Source: Loripinus fragilis (taxonomy: Eukaryota > Mollusca > Bivalvia > Lucinida > Lucinidae). From it: DNA of 64,000 nt. Positions 11,803 through 22,339 of the stretch are shown in pieces. The stretch covers positions 137,769,049 through 137,833,048 of the forward strand of contig OZ026515.1 in the NCBI GenBank assembly GCA_964019695.1, read 5' to 3'. How positions within the stretch are numbered: the first letter of the stretch is position 1; every line of letters begins with the position of its first letter. A program made the translations under genes and the position numbers. A model generated the notes under the pieces. The model searched no databases. It was not told the origin of the DNA and saw nothing but the letters and a program-made list of their open reading frames with translations.

Positions 11803-12011
11803 CATTCGGAAGATTTCGCCAGAATTTATTTTCAAGAACAGCATTAAAAGACATATTGATACGCATAAAATTCGCGACTTGGACATGATTTATCTACATC
11901 AGTAAACGACAGAATGATTTCAATATTACGCAAGGGTTTTATTTTCACGAAAATCCGCATGCGCTAAGTTTGGCGAAAATAAAACCCTCATGGAAAATTC
12001 GGAATTTCAAG
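11803..12011. mobile_element. R15 MITE
   Basis: Same family as 30603-30805. Shared segments are TTCGCGACTTGGACATGATT, CATCAGTAAACGACAGA and GGGTTTTATTTTCACGAAA, with ATTCGGAA-type inverted ends. It lies 13 bp past the ShK domain 3 donor. Confidence 0.6.
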
Positions 12012-12024
12012 TATATATACTTAC

Positions 12025-12135
12025 CATTGCAGTATCCACATCGTTTGGCACAATGTGCAGTTGCCCATGGCTTATAGATACCTACACATTTCTCATCAGG
12101 GTAGTAAATACAGTTATCTAGCACATCTGTACAAT
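12025..12135 (-). CDS. Exon: ShK domain 3
   Basis: Phase 1-1, 111 bp. The acceptor is TTTCAG and the donor is GTAAGT. Six Cys: CTDVLDNC, YYPDEKC, PWATAHCAKRCGYC. All core positions fit the ShKT family. The intron upstream (to 19026) is about 6.9 kb and holds duplicated block copy 1. An R15 MITE ends about 13 bp past the donor. Confidence 0.87.
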
Positions 12136-13056
12136 CTGAAATGACAATATATATAATTAAGATGTTGTGATGTATTCAATGTCTTATAAATAGGAAAGGC
12201 TTTGAGAACGTGTGTTGAATCGTGAGGCTTGCTGAGTGATACAACATGTGTTCTCAAAGCTGAGCCTTGTAACCTGGATTTCAAAAGACATCTATTTATC
12301 AGTTTACCCCTGGGTTCACTCTTCAAAATGGCGATTATGACGTAATTATTGGGTCTCACGTCAATTCAATGTAACCGGCGTCATTCAAAAAGTGCAACGT
12401 CATCTTGAACTGATAAAGATACATGCAGTAAAATAGACAGCGTTTATCAGGTCAATGTGCAACAATGCAGTTAATACGAGAGACAATTGATGAAACTAGT
12501 TAAAAGTTTGTCTTATAAAGTGATTCATTGTATGTATTTTGCCTTACTATTAATGTTCTAGCTTAATGCAAATAGATTGAAAGGCGGCAGGATCGCCTGT
12601 CAGATCTCGCCTTGATTTAACCATTTATAAATATTATTTTTTAGTAGCTCCTAAATGCAAACTTTGTCCAGAATGAATACCCAGATGAAATACATCTTAA
12701 TGCCAAATTTTATCAGGGCAATCACTATTTGATAAGACCAAAAACCATCTCCAGAAGAAGAAATACAATTTGTGTACAGAGTTTATAACCTGTGACCCCT
12801 GATTATATACAGTGGACCATCCCAAATTAATTATATCAAACCGGAAGTAAGAATCCAATAGTGCATAGGGCTTAACATAGATTCATGTTTGTGGTATCCT
12901 GGGTCAGGTGTGGTACTTGATTGTATCTTTTCCTGATCTTTGCCTCCTTTCTTAACTATGATGTCACAGAAGAGCAGACTAACATCTTCAAATAATTTGA
13001 TAATAATAGAAAGATCTGACATTCTCTCCTCTTAGTAGGGGGTGATAATGATCATT
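12136..13056. other. Intron with an R2 fragment
   Basis: Holds an R2 3' fragment at about 12870-12960 (GTATCCTGGGTCAGGTGTGG). Nothing else was recognised. Confidence 0.4.
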
Positions 13057-13294
13057 TGGGCCTCGCCGTGAGAAAACCTATCTTCGGGGTTTGTGAACAA
13101 CACAGGCGCAGACCAGCCTGCGCATCCGCGCAGTCTGATCAGCGCCTTTGTTATTCGCTTTTTGGAAAGTATCATATCTAGACTTGCTACTAGCGGAATT
13201 ACAACTTTCTAGCTAGTCTCTGTAGCTGAGCAGACTGGTTCGAAACTTGTTTTGTTGGACACCCCGAAGACTGGTTTTCTCGCGACGAGGCCCA
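13057..13294 (+). mobile_element. R6 MITE
   Basis: Inverted ends TGGGCCTCGCCGTGAGAAAA and the complement of TTTTCTCGCGACGAGGCCCA. Opposite orientation to the copy at 4246. Confidence 0.75.
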
Positions 13295-13429
13295 TTTTAA
13301 AATGACATTCCATGGTATGAAGTCTATATTCACAATGGATCAAAGCAATGCTGAATATCCACATATGGATTGGGATGCTTTGGACTTACCTTGTCATCAA
13401 CTCATTCGAGTAGCATTACACATTTATTT

Positions 13430-13575
13430 ATGGGAAAGGGCTGACCTCTTGGCTCTCTAGTATGTGATGTTTTCTTGTGTTTTTGTCACTTTCCCATATG
13501 GTGTCCTGGGTTAGGTGTGGTGCCTGATTGCATTGATTCCTGATCTTTACCTTCTTTCTTATTGTCATGTTTTGG
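13430..13575 (+). repeat. R2 fragment
   Basis: Contains GGGCTGACCTCTTGGCTCT, CACTTTCCCATATGGTGTCC and TGATTCCTGATCTTTACC. Confidence 0.6.
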
Positions 13576-13864
13576 GTTCTTTGATACCCTCTCCCTCTTT
13601 TTCAAACACGAAGCTTTAGCAAAATATTCATCATAAAGAAATACAAATATATGCATAATTATTTGTTTGGGTAAGGGGGAAATTATCATTATAAAAATAA
13701 GTTCCTATATGTTCCTTGCAAGAAATCAGATTTTTGAAAAAAGCAAACTGTAAAATTATAGAAAACAAAATGCAAAGCAAGAATGAAGTAAGCGCATCAC
13801 ACTTGTACGAAAGCAAATTGTTGGTATTGGAATTTATTTTTGATCATTTTCGTAGGCAAATATT

Positions 13865-14110
13865 TATTAACATTGAGCGAGGTCCTTTTGGAACAAAGAA
13901 TAAATTCATAAGTATTGAGCTAGGACCATGAAAGTCAATGAGCAGATATTGGTCACACAACATTTCATGCAAATGGTTGATTTTTGTGACTCAGAGAAAA
14001 ATCATGGTTACTATATTAAATAAACTTTATTACATAAACTTTAAATGTACTGGTATAGAGACCAATAATATGAAAGCTTACCGTTAAATGACCTATGTAT
14101 TGACTACAAG
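13865..14110 (+). repeat. Dispersed repeat shared with 57380-57565
   Basis: Both copies share TATTGAGCTAGGRCCATGAA, GTCAATGAGCAGATATTGGT and AATGTACTGGTATAGAG. Internal AAGTATTGAGC and CATTGAGCGAGG suggest a short internal duplication. The role is unknown. Confidence 0.6.
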
Positions 14111-14394
14111 CCATGGTTCCTTCCCAAGTTACTTACATTTACTTATTTCTCTACACACCAATCCTTCATATCAGACAATCCTCATTGATGTTAAAACATT
14201 TGAGTCAGTACATGAGGTTTGGGCTAGTATCGCATAGTGAAGTAGCAAGGATCAGAGGAGCCTGCACATACGAAGAGTGTGAGCGCCTTCTCTTTTCTCA
14301 TACACACATTGTGGAAGTAGAGAAAGTTTAAGGCCAGACATTAAACTTGAATTCCCACTAAATATGTCAATGAAGCGTTTAATATATAGAGGGG

Positions 14395-14700
14395 GCCAGA
14401 CCACATAGCGCAGTCGGGCACATGCCTGACTGCAGATACGTGCCTGACTGCTGATTCAGGGGTCGTGAGCTCGATCCCGGTCCCTTACTTTAGCGGAGAT
14501 TGATCATGAAATAATTTCTGCAACCATTCTCCCCTTTCCGCTGATTCAAGACGGATTGTTGTTGGTTACAAGCGAAAGTATGTGCGCGAAGTACCAGTTA
14601 ACTGCTTAGTCAAGCTTGCCTAGGAAAAAAGTGTGGTTAGGTGACCTTATAGTCCCCACATGACCATAGCTGTTGACTGGGACGTGATGAACCAAAACAA
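14395..14700 (+). mobile_element. tRNA-derived SINE
   Basis: A tRNA-like head has an A-box-like stretch (ATAGCGCAGTCGGGCA) and a B-box-like stretch (GTGAGCTCGATCCC). The body contains TTACAAGCGAAAGTATGTGC and AAAAAGTGTGGTTAGGTGA, and the tail is AAGCAAACAAATATATAG. Copy 2 is at 59450-60065. The head is too divergent for a working tRNA. Confidence 0.6.
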
Positions 14701-14709
14701 GCAAACAAA

Positions 14710-15060
14710 TATATAGAGGATCTTATATGAGTGTTCATGTTTTATTGAATTTATTAAACGAGTTGAGGAAAAGTGATAAAATGCGAGGCTTGCCGAACAT
14801 TTTATTGCTTTTTCACAACGAGTTTAATTAATTCAATAATACAGGAGCACAAAGTGTTAGATTCAATTTATCACATTAAATTACTTAAAGATCGCATTTT
14901 TGGTGTGAAAACGTCAAGATTTTGCCGTATTTCACTCAACCTTAAAATGGACGTCGTTACGTTACGATACTAAATATGTAAACCACTAGTGGTTTATCGA
15001 TTTTATTGTATGGCGTTATATCAATCCCAGTCGCGACGTCATGTGATAAATTCAATAAGT
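14710..15060 (+). mobile_element. R14 repeat
   Basis: Landmarks: TATGAGTGTTCATGTTTTAT, GATAAAATGCGAGGCTTGCC, GTGAAAACGTCAAGATTTTG, AACCACTAGTGGTTTATCG. Related copies or pieces lie at 15290-15440, 33600-33735 (reverse), 38390-38740, 60062-60410, 60560-60720 and 3055-3200 (reverse). Confidence 0.6.
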
Positions 15061-15183
15061 AATAAAGTCGAACATTATGTATGTGCTGCCCAATAAAAGT
15101 AATTTTCCTCAAATAATGACAATAGATAAAACAATAAAACCACATCATCTAATCTTAAGCCATATACCAGTTTGTATACCTAC

Positions 15184-15223
15184 TGGATTTCTCTGTCGTA
15201 GTTGCAATGGTTGAAGGTGTAGT
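15184..15223 (-). pseudogene. Possible cryptic linker exon
   Basis: Between an AG (CCTTAG) and GTAGGT, 40 bp read TTPSTIATTTEKS in phase 0, ending in phase 1. This Thr-rich peptide resembles the linkers, but the upstream ShK exon ends in phase 1, so the exon does not join in frame. Read in phase 1 it would instead reach a TAG stop after about 15 codons. Copy 2 of the block has lost the acceptor half in a deletion of about 70 bp. Confidence 0.3.
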
Positions 15224-15499
15224 CTAAGGTTTCGTTAATAGATGAATTGTGTTATCTGCAAGCAAATCATAGCTATTCATTTAAAATAGAGGATCTTACA
15301 TGAGTGTTCATGTTTTATGAATTGATAAAATAAGTTGCGGAAAAACAATAAAATGCGAGACTTGCCGAGCATTTTATCGCTTTTTCTCAACAAGCTTAAT
15401 AAATTAAATAAAACATGATCACGAATGTGAGATTCTATAGATCTATAACATAACCAACGGGATCATCTGTTTAACTACGATTTCCCCCATATTAATAGA

Positions 15500-16030
15500 C
15501 TTTTCTCTTACTGTAAAGGCGGCAACTTTAATATTCATATCTGGGCTTGGTTCGGCTATTTCATCTGCTAAGGAAGGGAAATCTGGTTTTATTTATAATT
15601 TGGTAAAGAGTTAATAAGCTTTTTAGGCCGCGCAAATGTGCGTGCATTTTATGAAAATCCTAACCCTATACACACTGAACTCACATTTATTAACCCTTAA
15701 AAAGCATAATCACAAAATGTATGGTTTTTGTCGTCCACTGACATATTTGAAGCCTCATAGGCAAACAGTGTGGGCCCAGTTCAGACTGCTCCTGTAGGAG
15801 CAGTCTGATCTGGGTCCACAATGTTGGCCTCTATGCTTATGTTAAATAGACTTTTCAGATGCAGTTATTTTGCTGGCGTTTTAAGGACTAAATAATGTGT
15901 TTTGCTATCTACTTCGGCAATGGCACAAATTGATACAGTTACCCTTGAATAAAACCACGCCTCATTTTCAGCTTTTACCTATGTTTGAGATTGCATTCAT
16001 GAGGTGCCGCGTTTACAGTAACCAAAAAGT
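15500..16030 (-). mobile_element. R4 MITE
   Basis: Ends GACTTTTCTCTTACTGTAAA and the complement of TTTACAGTAACCAAAAAGT. The central hairpin is CAGACTGCTCCTGTAGGAGC. Same orientation as 28115. Copy 2 of the block lacks it at about 60770, an empty site. Confidence 0.75.
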
Positions 16031-17089
16031 AATATAACATACATGCCTACACTTTATTTACGTTTCCTCTTACGAATGATGATAGTGAATGTTGCATTTC
16101 GGTCTTATGTAGGGTATAGGTTTAACCCAAAAAGTAGCTTCAAAGTTTAAGATTTCTATTGAGCATTAATTATTGAGATACTTCAGCTGCATCGATAAAA
16201 GTTTGGAATAGAGTAGCAGAGAAATTATAATTCATTAAAGGTGTAAATACAATGGTAGAAATCACATTTCTTTAAAATTGTCAGCCAAAAGAGTGCAAAT
16301 TACGTCACGAGTATACTCCCCAGCATTTACCTACTTAGCCCCAACTTTAGAAAACCACTAATATAGCTGTGAGTCACAAGAATACTAAGATCAGTCTATG
16401 CATCAACTCAGTTTGATCAGAGTCTTTACTGTCCATGTGAAGAAAGTTTGGGTGCTTATAGTTACCCACTGAGCGCACAGCGAAGTCTCTCATCAGACCT
16501 GACAGAAATGTCATTCAACGACAACATCATCATGATCATTTTTGTTATGGCAGTGTGGATCGATATTATTTGTTATTTGACCTAATTTGCATATTTAAAC
16601 TAGTTATTTACAATATATAAACATGGTGTTATACCACGCTCAGACTGTAGGTTATGTTATAATACAGATGACACAATCTGTAAGTTAAGAGAAAATTTCA
16701 TTTACACATTACAATAGACCTGCTTTAGACCTAACAAACATGTGACCTAGTCACGAGATCAGCTTCAGCAATAAGTGAAGTGTAACTATTAATTATTCGT
16801 GATGCATAGAACAATTAAAAAAATCGACAAAGGCAGGGACTTAGGGAGGGCTCACAATCCCTTGGAAGCTGGATAATACAAAATATTAATCAAATATCGA
16901 CTTAAACGTAAGTCTCATTTAAATTTACTATTTTGTTTATCCAAGCTACCAAATAAGGGATTATCAGAGTTTTCAGAGCCCATGTATCATGAGCTAACTT
17001 ATCCAAAAAAAATCCACAGTCAACTAGAAGCATGCATATAACGATACGTCAGTATTTAACCCTGTGAACTCCAGTCTTACTTTTGCTGC

Positions 17090-17463
17090 CAGACTTGTTG
17101 ATTTGGCGCCGGTAAAATGCATTTAAGCCCCCCTCCCCCCCCCACCCGCTGGCGTAGGCTGCTTCACGTTCTAAGGTGGTGGTTCTGTTGTGGTTGATCT
17201 TTTGTTTATTGTACTTCCCATTGTTTATGGGAGTTCTGTGTTTGTCTTTCATGGTCCTAGCTCAATACTTATGTTATTATGAATTACTTTGTGTCCATTC
17301 TAGTTTTGCAATCATCTTCAAGAGGACGAGCAGCTGGTTGCTTTGCTAATATTGTCTTACAGATGTATTGTTACTATAAATGTTCTGTGGCTCCTCCTCA
17401 CGGTGCCATGGGTTGGTCAGCAATATGTGATTGTGGTATTCACTGATCATACTTACTTACTTT
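17090..17463 (+). repeat. R1 repeat, long form (left of recombinase relic)
   Basis: Contains TAAGGTGGTGGTTCTGTTG, TTTGCAATCATCTTCAAGAG, CAGCTGGTTGCTTTGCTA and ends ACTGATCATACTTACTTAC, abutting the recombinase coding relic. Confidence 0.7.
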
Positions 17464-17930
17464 TTTGTACTACACAGAAGAAAGTACGTATCATTTGTCA
17501 CCGGTCTCTTGTAATGTTTCCTGAAGGTACAACTGGACTTCCATCCGGCAGTTCTCATAATAGTGTCTATAGGAACTTTACTTACATCTGCGTCTTCCAA
17601 CCAATTAGCCAATCTGTTCCTACTGACCGAATAGTGATGTTTTATAGTTGAAATGAAAAGAGAGTAACCTTTACAGACATGTAGAGTAACTTCCAAATAT
17701 CTACGAATGTTTCTGACCACACAATCATGAAGAATTAGCTTTAAAAGCTTCTATATAAAGCTCATCAAAATGAAATGAACAGTAAATATTGTTTTAATAG
17801 ATCCCCAACCCCAATTTTAATATAATTCATATCCATTTACATATAATGGATGTGTTTGTACTCTTTGCCTAGTTGTAAGTGCCAAAAGTATTGCTAACTT
17901 CTGGGTGATGGATTGATAAAAATATCTATA
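17464..17930 (-). pseudogene. Tyrosine recombinase relic, copy 1
   Basis: The minus frame from 17720 reads RRYLEVTLHVCKGYSLF, NWLEDADVSKVPIDTI, MRTAGW, TFRKHYKRPVTND. These match the C-terminal part of a phage-integrase-type recombinase of DIRS/Crypton elements. A deletion has removed the HxxR box (compare copy 2). Further upstream (about 17850-17920) QKLAILLALTTRQRVQT retains the first Arg box. It cannot be functional. Confidence 0.75.
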
Positions 17931-18039
17931 CATGAAATTGTAAGAAATCTGGTGATAAGTTACTTGGGTAGGGGGGCACAAGTGCAAACGGACAGTCCGC
18001 AGTCCTTTTGGTGGTCATTTTATTAGCATTCTTGTAAAT

Positions 18040-18360
18040 AAACAAAAAAGCAAGTGAGTTTGATCAGGAAATGCCACAACCACAGATAACAGAGCAACAC
18101 GCGAAAGAGACACAGAACACACACAGCCACGTAACAGAAGCAGCACAATGAGAGTAAAACAACAAGATCTATCTTCCTGAGTGAGATGGTTGCAGAAAGT
18201 AAGTGAGTTTGACCAGGATATGCCAAAATCACACACAACAAACAAACCAATGTCACAGTTTGGAAGAGAAACAGAACACTAACAGTAACATGATATCAAA
18301 AGACAATTTTAAGTAAAGTGACCAGCTCTCTCTTCCTCAGCGAGATAATTACAAAGCCAA
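18040..18360 (-). repeat. Two R1 cores in reverse orientation
   Basis: Cores at 18040-18190 and 18196-18358, each from AAGTGAGTTTGATCAGGAAA-like to GAGATGGTTGCAGAAAG or GAGATAATTACAAAG. They face the R1 at 17090, so the recombinase relic sits between inverted arms. Confidence 0.65.
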
Positions 18361-19025
18361 ATAGGACACTTAGTACCACACAAAAACAAGGACCAATTAC
18401 AACCCCCCACACAACAATGCGTGCAACAATTAAAATAAATCAGCAAAAATAGAACAACTGCTTTAGAATTGACAACACTAGAAAGGATACTATGTACTAC
18501 ATTACAAAAACAAGGCCATAAAACAAAACCTCCATACAATTGGAAACCATATACAAAGAGGGTAAAATTTGATTAAAGTAGTTCATGTATGAAGTTTTGA
18601 AGAAAGTGGGTGATAAATGGACTTAAATATCCCTTACTTACTTTAAATATACTGTCCACAAAAAGCAGACATACTGACAGACAGATAGGTGGCTAGACAT
18701 GTAGACGGAGAAGCAGATGCACGAGGCAAAATTATAGAGCTCAGCCAAAGTTCATTGGTGGGACCATAATAAGCAATGCATATTAGACAAATGCCCCCTC
18801 CCAGTATTTATATTATGTGATGAACAACAATGGAAGATGACCCTGTGAAAGTAGCAGCATAACTATACATCAACGAAACTTATGCACCTCGAAACCAAAC
18901 AGTGCATGTCTATCTACTATCTACACACATTAGCAATTAAATTTGAATATGGCGACTGAAACCTTAACTCTACAAAGTATAATATACTGGCCAACCTACA
19001 AATTGGCGGAAAGATATATACGTAC

Positions 19026-19154
19026 TTCCACATGGTGGGAATTTACAGTACTTGAGGCAATTTTCTTTGGCCCATGCGTAGTAATTTTCAGAAATACATA
19101 GGAGACCATCATCATATTCATTGCATTTATCATTCTTGTCCACGCATGCCACCT
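19026..19154 (-). CDS. Exon: ShK domain 2 (long last loop)
   Basis: Phase 1-1, 129 bp. The acceptor is TTTTAG and the donor is GTACGT. Six Cys: ACVDKNDKCNEYDDG, LLC, YAWAKENCLKYCKFPPC. The W-A-x-x-x-C core is intact. The last two Cys are separated by four residues (KFPP) instead of the usual two, an unusual insertion in the C-terminal loop. It follows domain 1 after a 0.94-kb intron. Confidence 0.85.
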
Positions 19155-19589
19155 CTAAAACAAAATATAATTAAGTTTTGTTCTTAACGTGCTTCAGCAA
19201 ACACGTTGTGTGTATTATGTTCTTAACGTGTTTATTTCAATTCACATCATACAAATCTTCTAAAAGTTCAGTTGAAGGTAATATAAGTTGAGGTTATTTT
19301 TCAATTTACCTACTAAAAGGAGGTGCTGGCCCCTCTCCAGAACGAATGTGCCGTATTTCGTGCGAACGTTGAAGGCTGTTGCAAGAATAAAGTATAGATG
19401 TGCAGACTCTCTACAGCCTTTGGTGGTCAAATATATGACAATAATCACAATATCGTGCATGTATTCGTCTGAAGAGTGTCATAAGACACTAAAGTTATCA
19501 TTGTGTTTAATACAAACCACAGAAATTATAGATCAATGACCTTCAATAGCAAAGATTACACCGGTTTCGTGTAGCATGTACACATACCT

Positions 19590-19819
19590 GAGCCGCGACG
19601 CGTGATTTACAACAATGTGGCATTTTGACAAGTGTAGACTCAGGTGAGCCTCTTTTCAAGCTTAGAAACTCCAAATGATGCTCGGCCAGTAGCCTAAGAG
19701 TAATAAAATATTAAAGCGACTAACAAAGGCTCTGATCAGACTGTGCGTATGTGCAGGCTGGTCAAAGCCTTTGCTGGTCGCACATACCATATTTGTAGGA
19801 AATATCATGTTGCGGCTCA
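19590..19819. mobile_element. R3 MITE
   Basis: Ends GAGCCGCGACGCGTGATTTA and the complement of AATATCATGTTGCGGCTC. Lies between ShK exons 1 and 2. Confidence 0.75.
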
Positions 19820-20091
19820 GATGTATATTAAATATATAGGGCGTCTCATGGCTGTTATATCTTTTTTATTCACGTAACCTTTCAGAAGGCCTGTAAATGC
19901 TAAATTTTCCTAGAGATAAGGTGTCATGATAGTTTAGTAGATTATCTAAAATTCAATTACTGACACTGCAGGATATTTCAAATTCATAATGTATCTTGAT
20001 TTATTGATATTGCAAGTACTTAAATAATATTCATGATATTTGCGTTTCTTAAGTATTGCGGCAGGACTAAGAACTATACATCACTACCCAC

Positions 20092-20211
20092 CTGGTGTAC
20101 AGAAGTTGCAGGAGGCTGCACAATGCGCCTGAGCCCAGGCTCTGTATACAGCGGTCTGGCACATCCCTATACCGTAGCCTGCACAGTTAGGTATAGTATC
20201 AGCACAAGGAG
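20092..20211 (-). CDS. Exon: ShK (ShKT) domain 1
   Basis: Phase 1-1, 120 bp. The acceptor is TTTTTAG and the donor is GTGGGT. It encodes one six-Cys ShKT domain: PCADTIPNCAGYG, then MC, then AWAQAHCAASCNFC. The D after the first Cys, the W-A-x-x-x-C core and the C-x-x-x-C-x-x-C end fit the family. ShKT domains are small extracellular disulfide folds found in metazoan proteases, matrix and mucus proteins. A toxin role is not implied by this context. Confidence 0.88.
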
Positions 20212-20284
20212 CTAAAAATCAAAATTAATCACACCACATGACAGTAACCTGAGCCACCACACAAGTTAATGGTACTTATCGAAT

Positions 20285-20491
20285 ACAGTAAAACCTGTGT
20301 AAAACGGCCACTCAAAAATAGACAAAAGAAAGATCTTAATGACAAATGGTAGCTTAATGAAGGTCAAAAGTATTGCAGAATGCTCCACTTGGAGCATTCT
20401 GCAATACTTTTGACCTGCATTAAGAGATAATTGGTCTTAAAACCAATTTTTGGTCTTTTTGAGAGTGGCCGTTTTACACAGGTTTTACTGT
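20285..20491. mobile_element. R5 palindromic MITE
   Basis: Ends ACAGTAAAACCTGTGTAAAA and its complement. The centre is a near-perfect stem around GCATTCTGCAATACTTTTGA. It lies 74 bp upstream of the ShK domain 1 acceptor. Confidence 0.8.
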
Positions 20492-22227
20492 CTGCCCAAA
20501 TGCTACTAATAAATGTCCACGCTGATGCATCCAACACAGTTGGAATGCCTCCATACTTTGTGTATCTGAGCAACGAATGTGCTGACAAGTCTGCACATAT
20601 TTACAGACTCGCCTGGGTCTTCACTACTCGCTGATGTATATGTAAATCTCGTGCACTTCCTTTTAATACATTCAGATCAATCTAAAAGTGAAAGGACCAT
20701 AATGATTTTTTGAGTTTATAAATATATTGTACATTAGATTATTCAGTGCCCTTAATCACATTATGTTGCTGATACCTAAAAAGCATCTCAGCGAGACTAT
20801 ACTTTTAAATATTCACATCATATTTACAAAAAGGATCATTACAACAACTGCAAAATACAGCCAATTTGGGTCAAAAGTACCAGTTTGCTTCAACAGAAGT
20901 AGGTACACTTATTAGATAATCAGAAACCGAGTTGTTGAAAGCCGCCTATTGAAACCAATCATATGAAAGCAACACAGGATCACACCAAACTGTCAGATTT
21001 AGCATACTTAGAACATGATCCTGGATTAGATAGGATATTTATTTATTATAATAATATCAAATATGTGGTTCTTTTTAGAATAGAAATACACGTTTAACCA
21101 TATGTAACCTTGGGCCAGTAGATAAAGTAGTAGTACTCAAGAACACCTGCATATGCACACAGTCTTGTCATCGTCAAAGCTGTTCGCACAGATAAAGAAT
21201 GGGCGTAAATTAAGGCTCAAACAAAATGATTCTGGCCTTTCTATACGGCTGTGCAAACATGGTCTAGATTTGCACATGTTACAAAAGGTAACATAACACA
21301 TAAGCTGGCTTAATTGCAATTTAACCCCCAGAAATTCATGTTAATCTTGATTCCATTGTATCCACGCAGGTTTACTTATTTCTAATACAATGAGGAGAGA
21401 TGAAGCACCGATGGGTGTACATTCTCGCAATTATAATAAAATAAAAAAAAATAGAATTGCTGCTGAAGGTAACTTAAATACATGTCCCTTGCCTTGTCTT
21501 GACTAAATGCCATAACTGACACTGGCTTCTGGGTAGTATGAACTAATTTCGAGCTTAAACTTAACTGAACTGTGTATCGATTCCTGATCTTTGCCGCCTT
21601 TCTTACTCAGATAAAACAAGAAAGTTAACCCTAAGGGCCAGAATGTTGCGGTTAGTAGACTGCGAGTTTGAAGACCAAGGCTCTCTGAGCATGCAGCGGA
21701 TTGTGGGAGTGCATTTCACTGTACTACAGTGAGTGGGAAGAAAGAGTATTTGTAAAATACATTGAAGTGGATATTTTGCGTGATGGTCATAGAATCACAG
21801 TACTTAGATATTCTGTTACTGTACTGTATATAGTCTTAGAGGTCCTGCAACCAAACTATATATAACCTAATTAAACAAAGTCGCATGTCTGCCATTGATG
21901 CTTACATGTGCACCATCCTAAGTTTTGAATTACGTTTATCTTTGTTGCACTCGCCTGTCTATTGACTTACTAGCTGTCCAACATGCAGCCTTTCGCTGAA
22001 TTTGTTCAATTTAGAATATCCACACATTAGTGTGTCGGACACACAGAGCTGATGCATATTACATATGCTAAAACTATCTAAATCTTATTGATGAATTCTT
22101 CAGCTTTTATGAGCCATTAAACTAAATATTGATCAGATGTACTGGTTGATTTGAAACGGAGCTTAAGTAGAAACAGAAAAAGTAATACTAACAATGAGGT
22201 CTGGATTGCCCTTTTGTGTCATTTATT
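20492..22227. other. Intron, little recognised
   Basis: An R2 trace lies near 21565-21605 (GATTCCTGATCTTTGCCGCC). No exon or other element was seen. Confidence 0.35.
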
Positions 22228-22302
22228 AAAGCCTGACGATATAATTACTATCTAAATATATATAATACATATATTTAGATAGTAATTATATTGGCAGGCT
22301 TA
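22228..22302. repeat. AT-rich hairpin
   Basis: Inverted arms ATAATTACTATCTAAATATA and complement, flanked by AAGCCTGAC and GGCAGGCTT. It abuts the mariner element. Confidence 0.6.
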
Positions 22303-22339
22303 AATAAATATATATATTTATACTCCAAAGAAACAAATA

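Larger units (their letters stand above)
14390..18560 (+). repeat. Paralogous block, copy 1
   Basis: Collinear with 59430-64000 through a SINE, two R14 copies, unique-looking spacers, R1 arms and a tyrosine recombinase relic. This copy lies in the intron between ShK domains 2 and 3. It carries an R4 MITE (15500-16030) absent from copy 2, and lacks two elements present there (60844-61351, 61567-61865). Confidence 0.75.

Noticed and set aside
14395..14480. Functional tRNA gene
   Set aside because: Only A- and B-box-like words are present; there is no cloverleaf, and the sequence continues as a SINE body that is repeated at 59450.
9040..20211. ShK exons as a venom toxin gene
   Set aside because: The four domains sit in one long mucin-like multidomain protein; ShKT domains are common in non-toxic extracellular proteins.
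21605..21760. Second tRNA-like SINE head
   Set aside because: The B-box-like GAGTTTGAAGACC is too weak and no second copy was seen.
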